Assembly (NCBI GenBank): GCA_022836615.1
Contig: MU405341.1
Coordinates: 1-64,000, forward strand
DNA: 64,000 nt
Source of the DNA: Annulohypoxylon bovei var. microspora
Taxonomy: Eukaryota > Ascomycota > Sordariomycetes > Xylariales > Hypoxylaceae
Reading direction: 5' to 3'
This document shows positions 58,441 to 64,000 of this stretch, piece by piece. The notes under the pieces were generated by a model, which worked only from the letters and a program-made list of their open reading frames with translations, was not told where the DNA came from and did no database searches. Made by a program: the position numbers and the translations under genes. Within the stretch, counting starts at the first letter, position 1. The number at the start of each line of letters is the position of its first letter.

Positions 58441-59435
58441 TATCGCGCACACGTGGGATATTTTGACAAAGAATAGAAGCTCGATCGGCGTCTTAGTAAG
58501 TGAGGTCCAACTTAGATTTGTTTTTGTTTTTGGATAATCTGGATAATCTACAAAATACACACAGTTTGCAAAGTGAAGCTGGTGGAAGCTACGAGAGCCT
58601 TGAGCTTCCTCACCGCCTTCCCTTTACGGGAGCTTTGTACTTTCTCATTCAAAAGTCCCCCACAGAATGAGAACCTTGCGTCAGATCTAAGTATCTGGTA
58701 CCTATGACGTACTGACATTCGATTGTACGTTTGTACGTGTGAATCTTCTACTCCCATATAATTCTTCTATTATTTACCTAGACAATATTGAGAAAAATAC
58801 CCAGCTTGCTAAATTGAAAATACCTAGGTCTCTGATTGGCTATTATATTACCGATTGTCTTTATACTTGATATACAAGCATGGCGTTTGACATTAGTAGC
58901 ACGATTCAAACTTCTTAGACTCTATTTGCTGCTCAAGGAAAGAGTAACAGTTGAACAATAAGTCTATTTTAGTTGCTTCTCCATGTGGGGCGGCAGAATT
59001 CTGAGCCCCGCCTGGTGGGGTAGAGTCTTTGTTTGGATATTCAGTAAACGCGTATAATTCTTTATGAAGCGTAATATGCAAATATAACAATTATCTTAAT
59101 ATCCATACGACTTGTCAGATAAAAGATGACTAAGGTGGAGATTGTGGCGATTTTCGGGCCGGTTTATCCGTAAAAGATCAGGCCCTTAGTTTCAAGCACG
59201 TAATCGTGAGATATCACTCCTTGGAAGTTGAACAATTACAACAACAATTCAGTTGATCAACGTTTTTATCAACCACCACAAATTACGTATCCAGTATTAC
59301 ATCCCTACTTTCGTGTGGCACGACTATACACTCATACGACTGCTTCAATTGTATATTTATTTAAAAGTACCTACCTAGTTTAGTCGCAAAATCGATTAGT
59401 GCTCTGTCTTTGAATTCGAGACTTCGAACTTGAAA
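58441..59435. promoter_or_regulatory. Divergent promoter, CHORD protein / glutaredoxin-like protein
   Basis: 1 kb shared upstream region, AT-rich. Contains TACCTAGG near 58822 and AAGTACCTACCTAG near 59365. The repeated GGATAATCT word (58536 and 58545) is next to the CHORD gene start side. No ORF supported. Confidence 0.4.
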
Positions 59436-59820
59436 ATGCGCGCTACTGGTCGATTGGTTCGAGCCTGTAGGATCACTATCTTCACGCGTGAAAACTGCGG
59501 ACTTTGCAGAATAGCTAAGTCAGTTCTCTCCGACGTTTGGGACATCCGGCCTTTCCAGTTCGAGGAAATCGACATCATTAAATCCAAATCCAAATCCAAG
59601 CCTAGTTGGCGGGATCTGTATGAGTTTGACGTTCCTGTGGTATGTAAATAGGACGAGTCTAAAAGACATCTGAACTAATATATCCCCTTCATAGATCCAC
59701 ATCAGCAAGTCTTCAGCGCCGGAAGAAGATCCAAAGTCAGCGTCGAAGGCTGTCAAACTCGTGAATCTATTTACTATGGACCAAGTAAAAGCCAAGATGG
59801 ATCTAGTTGAGAAATCTTAA
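59436..59820 (+). CDS. Glutaredoxin-like protein (YDR286C family)
   Basis: Two exons, 59436-59639 and 59695-59820, intron 55 nt, 109 aa. The sequence RITIFTRENCGLCRIAKSVL holds a CxxC redox motif (CGLC) in the first helix of a thioredoxin fold, followed by FQFEEIDI and the RDLYEFDVPV strand with the cis-Pro. Small proteins of this fungal family are close to yeast YDR286C, whose role is not settled. The Arg-rich first residues (MRATGRLVRACR) are compatible with mitochondrial import. A K-S repeat (KSKSKSKPS) replaces the usual loop after the second strand. It converges on the aldolase gene with only 136 nt between stop codons. Confidence 0.88.
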
Positions 59821-59956
59821 TTAAGATGGTCTTCTGGATGGCCTTACTTATTTATAAATTCGGCATCTTACCTAATGCAGAAACACATAGATTCAAGTGC
59901 ACCGTCGGGACGGGGAAATCCTAGCTCTCTTTCATCTCATCGGCCCCAAAGTATTC

Positions 59957-61114
59957 CTAATATCTACCACCAGCCTTCGGCGCCTGCTGTCCCCGCGCCG
60001 TACTCAGCGATACTCCCAGTGAGGCCTGCAACAGCGTCGTGTCGAGCGCCGCGCTAATCATGTGGAATCCCCTGTCTGTGTACTCCTTGGCCTGCTCTCC
60101 GCTCGTAGCAAAGAAACCACACTTCTTGCCCGCCTTGTTAGTCGCCTCCAAGATCCGATCTATAGCCTGCTGCAGCTCAGGTTTTATGACTCCGTCCAAT
60201 ATGGGGTGACCGATGTTGTTCCCCAGGTCGAATGGGCCGATGAACAGGACGTCGATGCCGGGTATGGCGGCTATCTCCTCAACGGAGTCGAGCGCTTCTT
60301 GCGTCTCAATCTGCACCATGGTCAGGAGCGAGTCGTTGGCTTGTTGCAGATACTCTGTCATGGATGGCACCGGGTTGAACCGCTCCATAGCAAAGGGGGA
60401 TCCTAGTCCACGCTGGCCTTGAGGCGGGAACTTGGCAGCGGCGACGATTTTCTTAGCCTCCTCAACGGAACGGAGTAGTGGAATGAGAATCTAGATTGTC
60501 AGTTTTATTGCGTCTCAATTGCTCGCAAGCCACCTACGCCATGGGCCCCGGCATCCAGTGCACCTTGTCTAGATGTCAATTACATAGAACTACCAGATTC
60601 AATGTGTTCCAATGCTTACGCTTTATCATCCAACCCTGCATGTCGGGAATTCTCACGAGGGGACTGACACCACAGCTAGCGATAGCCGGAACGGCCTCGT
60701 GCATCGCATCATCTGCAAATTTGTCAATGTTTGTCTGGTAGCATAAAAATAGGGGCTTGTACCGTCGATGTTTCCATGCTCGCAGTCTACCATCACCCAA
60801 TCCACGCCTGCTCGTGCTAGTACCCTAGAAACATTCTGGCCAGGCAACGTTTGCCAAACCCCTATGCTTGTGGTTTCATTCTTAACGAAGGCATTCTTCA
60901 ATACACACCCTTGGAGCATTTTTGAATATGGCCTTTTCAACGGTTGAATTTTAGAATAGGAGTGAGGATTAAATTTTCTAGAACTTGACAGCAATGTCCT
61001 GCTGGCGGAAGCGGCACACCAAGATATAGGTGGCATTGATCTTACTATACCCGACAGCCCACTCGAAGTAAGGTTGTGTGGTAACGAGGTGTCAGTTACG
61101 AGAGATACCCGCAT
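59957..61114 (-). CDS. HpcH/HpaI aldolase (2-oxo acid class II aldolase)
   Basis: Four exons: 60763-61114, 60620-60712, 60538-60563 and 59957-60490; introns 50, 56 and 47 nt; 334 aa. The third exon is only 26 nt, and the intron before it ends CAAG. Core motifs: SIGVWQTLPGQN, VDCEHGN (base/metal side), AVPAIASCGVSPLVRI, AGAHGILIPLL, KFPPQGQRGLGSPF, MVQIETQEAL (metal-binding Glu) and FIGPFDLGNNIGHP (metal-binding Asp). Such enzymes split 4-hydroxy-2-oxo acids into pyruvate and an aldehyde. The ATG at 60919 would give the classical 269-aa enzyme; the frame is open to an ATG at 61114, adding 65 residues rich in Ser, Arg and Lys that look like a mitochondrial presequence. I list the longer form; the shorter is possible. 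Confidence 0.87.
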
Positions 61115-62333
61115 CGGGAATTAACATTGTCTTTCTCCAACCTCAGGATCGTTCAAAGGAGGAGAATTCGGTTACCGGCCCCCTCGTTCATGTAGTATAG
61201 CAAACTACCGAGAGCGGGGTAGTTTTCTATCTAAGCTCCATCGTTCTTCGAACCCCTCGCATTACTTAGGTACCTAAGGTATCGTATTTGAAGTTACTTA
61301 GATCAGTTATACGAAATACGTAGCGATAACATGAAATAATACGGAGAGAAATAATTTAGATGCTACAATCTGACTATTGGGTTGTTTAAATGTGCAGTTG
61401 GCTTGGATTTGTGTATGGTTACATCACTTAGAGTGAGGCTCAAGGTCTATATTGATTAGGTACATATCTTAGCTTTCATCAGAGGAGCATGTAATGTACA
61501 GATTTAATCTAACTCTTATATGTGACACAGCATATGGGATTCTAGTCTATTACCTAGGTGAGTAAGGAAGACGGTACAACTCCGGGCTCAGCCGCCCCCG
61601 GTCCGCGACTTGATGCCCCACTACTTCCGGGAGTGCTCCGAGTTGTGGCTTCGGATGAGTATCTAACTTTATATGTACCTACCCATGTATGTTTTCAATG
61701 CTAAGCTCCATAGTAGGGGAAAGATACCTTTATGCTTAGGGCGTAAATTTAGGTGACGCAGAAAGGGATCTGTTCTTGGTATATAATTCAAATATGGTTT
61801 CCAGTAGAATATCTAGAAATCTACCTAGATATGTACCACCTATCCTGGTACCTATGCAGTACCTATGTAGTGTAAGCTATAGACTTTATATTACAAGCCC
61901 TTCTCACAGTTTTCCCTCGTTCCATGTCCTTGTGTTACAGTCGTGGAGAGGGGATATACGTTGGCGCGTTTGTACACACCATCGTCTTTGCTATGTCTAC
62001 CCATCCTAAATCCCATTAGGTTCTTTTCGCTAGTGGATCATTCCGGTAGACATGTAACGGTATTTAGATACCATAATCCCTTCTCGGTCTATCAGGTCCA
62101 CATATTCCGTGTGACGAACGGCTCAACACTGGTGCCTATCAATCTCCTACAAACTCTGCACAGTGAAGCGTATAACCACGCAGTCATGTGAATGCATATC
62201 TCAAATATCGAGATAGGTGAATAGCATTTAATTCGACCCGATTGGAGAATTCTCTGGGGAGGGGAGAGTGTAGCCGGTGAAGTTGAGGCTCATCTCAACG
62301 ATGCTTGACAGAAGCAAGTGCGGGTCCTGAAAT
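61115..62333. other. Intergenic, no gene seen
   Basis: 1.2 kb between two minus-strand genes. AT-leaning with TAGGTACCTAAGGTA near 61267 and several GTACCTA words at 61670-61870. Short ORFs have no features. Confidence 0.5.
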
Positions 62334-63892
62334 TCAAGGGGATTGGCGGGTTATATTTTGGAGCAACGTGTAGGGGCTAAGTGTTCTAGATTGCGACATA
62401 AAAGTTTGATGGGCTACTACATCTAGAGCTTGGGGGCTGCCCGGCATATTCTGCATGGCGGTGAACATTTGACTCAGGAGCTCGATGTGACTGACAAAGT
62501 TACCATTGTGGCTCGCTTCCTCTAAGAGCGCCGTCTCGGCTGCCCAATCCGCGCCCCAGACGTCCGGCGGTATGATATCGCCCTCGAAGAGCGCGATTCG
62601 AAGGGGCCACTGTAGACGTGACCACCATTCTTCGTCATCCGGATCGAATAGCGATATAATGCCCATGACTTCGCGGCGCGCTACCCCTTTTAGCCACCAC
62701 ACGCTATCAAGACACTTGAGCAAGCCGAAATAACTGGCCAGGATGGCAAGCGCGCGGGGACGACGACTTTCGAGTAATTCCACGAAGCGACGCGAAACAG
62801 TTGCGAGAAATACCAGCGGAGCACCGGTGTGGGGTATCTTGTGAGCCCAGTCTAGAACAGCAACAGCGTGCTGATACGCTTGACGAGTGAGCTCCTGGCT
62901 CCCCGGATCATCATCCATGTTAATGATCTCTTCTTCAGACCCTTCCAGGAGGTGTCCGAAGAAATTCGCATTCTGCCCCGAGAGGTCGAGGTTGAGCGCG
63001 GGTTGGGATTCGATTATCGGGACCACAATACCGCTATGGCGCAGCCATTGCCAACTAGAAGCAACGATGGCTTTCACGCCCTGGAAGGAATGGAACCATG
63101 ATAGCGGCAGGACATATCCGTCAGACCGGTCCTTCAAATCACCGCTATCATCGCGGGAGAAAATACGCGACGCCGTTGACTGGAACGCAATAAGAGCAGC
63201 CGTGAGGAAAAGCGCTTCCGCATTTGACTCGTTGATGCCCTTGCTTAAACTTGCGCCGTATTCGGATAGGGTAGACGCCATATACGCGTGACTCGCGCGC
63301 ACTAATTCCTGATCTTGCGGTGAATGATATCGTAGGTGGAGAGCGGAAACGGCAAGTAGAGCATCGGCCAAGAAGTTGGCGCCAGTAAAAGCGAGGTTCG
63401 GGACAGTATTCCTCCATATCTTCTCGCTTACAGGCGACGATATCGCGAGGGTTTCGCAAGTGATGGTCGTATAGTGGTGGAGTAGCTTCAACTCCATCAT
63501 GCGACTACTTTTGGTGTTTGTTGTCAGGGGGAGGGGTTCTGGGTTTCTATATAATGGAAGAGGAGTGATTGGGCCTATTGATGGTGTTGGTGGAAGAGTA
63601 CTGGTAGACGGACTGTCGCAATTGCTGGTGGACGTGGTCGGACGAGGAGTTTCGGCGGGAGAGAGTGAATCGGCGACGCCAGGATGCTCGAAGTCGCAAG
63701 CAACGCCATGCTTCTGACAATTACCACACCGGGGATGAATTTCGTCGCACTACATGTCATGGTAAAGCGCTGTTAGTTTTGCGCGGTCCCCCTTTTTGAA
63801 TGTGACTGTCCAAGACTACGTACCTTTATCTTCCTAACCTTACATCTCCGGCATCCAGCACGGGATTTCTTATGAGATCTCCTAGGAGGCAT
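62334..63892 (-). CDS. Zn2Cys6 transcription factor
   Basis: Two exons, 63824-63892 and 62334-63749, intron 74 nt, 494 aa. The intron splits the zinc cluster: exon 1 gives MPPRRSHKKSRAGCRRCKVR, and exon 2 continues CDEIHPRCGNCQKHGVAC, completing C-x2-C-x6-C-x6-C-x2-C-x6-C (residues 14-40). A Ser/Thr/Pro linker follows, then from about residue 107 a helical region starting MELKLLHHYTTITCETLA and containing FLADALLAVSALHLRYHSP and AYMASTLSEYGASLSKGI, the pattern of the Upc2-like group of fungal C6 regulators. Nuclear; target genes unknown. The helical region contains EGSEEEIINMDDDPGSQELTRQAY. The promoter lies at the window edge. Confidence 0.92.
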
Positions 63893-64000
63893 TGTCACAC
63901 AAGATCATAACTTCTGTCGAATGATAACTTTATTATTTCTCCTATATGGGCATATGAATGAAGCCATCGATAAGGATGTCGAAGTATTTTCCAATCCAAG
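63893..64000. other. Window edge, promoter of the Zn2Cys6 gene
   Basis: Only 108 nt remain; AT-rich, no feature recognised. Confidence 0.3.

Overview
The window comes from a filamentous ascomycete (Pezizomycotina, most like a Sordariomycete). The evidence is short introns (about 50-95 nt) with GTANGT donors, CTAAC-type branch points and YAG acceptors, fungal-only families (2EXR, Zn2Cys6 regulators, verprolin, Spo7, She3-like, DAL5-type and DHA1-type MFS carriers, a BOT2-type terpene cyclase), genes on both strands without operons, and an extremely AT-rich block at the left edge that looks like a RIP-mutated repeat. I rebuilt gene models by splicing exons by eye; most coding sums divide exactly by three and join known family sequences across introns.

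Layout, left to right. 1-784: AT-rich relic. 785-6755: DHA1 drug-type MFS exporter, 2EXR protein, mitochondrial CLD1/ABHD-type hydrolase (all minus). 6756-9994: gene-poor, with at most one weak small ORF. 9995-17429: Spo7, an atypical dual-specificity phosphatase and an unrecognised 621-aa protein (all plus). 17982-21146: large membrane-anchored amidohydrolase (minus) with a GC-rich core. 21934-28430: DAL5-type carrier divergent from a Zn2Cys6 regulator, then an M20 carboxypeptidase; this looks like a peptide or small nitrogen-compound utilisation set.

29234-39016 is the most interesting part: an ABCC exporter (1504 aa), a 10-exon BOT2-type sesquiterpene synthase containing a 13-nt micro-exon, and a TRI101/BAHD-like acyltransferase. 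Together these look like a compact terpenoid cluster (make, acylate, export) with no P450 inside the window.

40989-63892 is mostly housekeeping: She3-like coiled-coil protein, a 3.8-kb gene-free stretch, a 1115-aa unrecognised protein with a basic RNA-binding-like segment and a probable long 5'UTR intron, verprolin, a mitochondrial membrane protein, a four-TM protein with an uncertain 3' end, a CHORD-CS Hsp90 co-chaperone type protein, a glutaredoxin-like protein convergent with an HpcH/HpaI aldolase, and a second Zn2Cys6 regulator.

Intergenic DNA carries many ACCTAGGT/GGTACC-type palindromic words and short tandem repeats. No rRNA, tRNA, CRISPR or intact transposon was recognised by eye.
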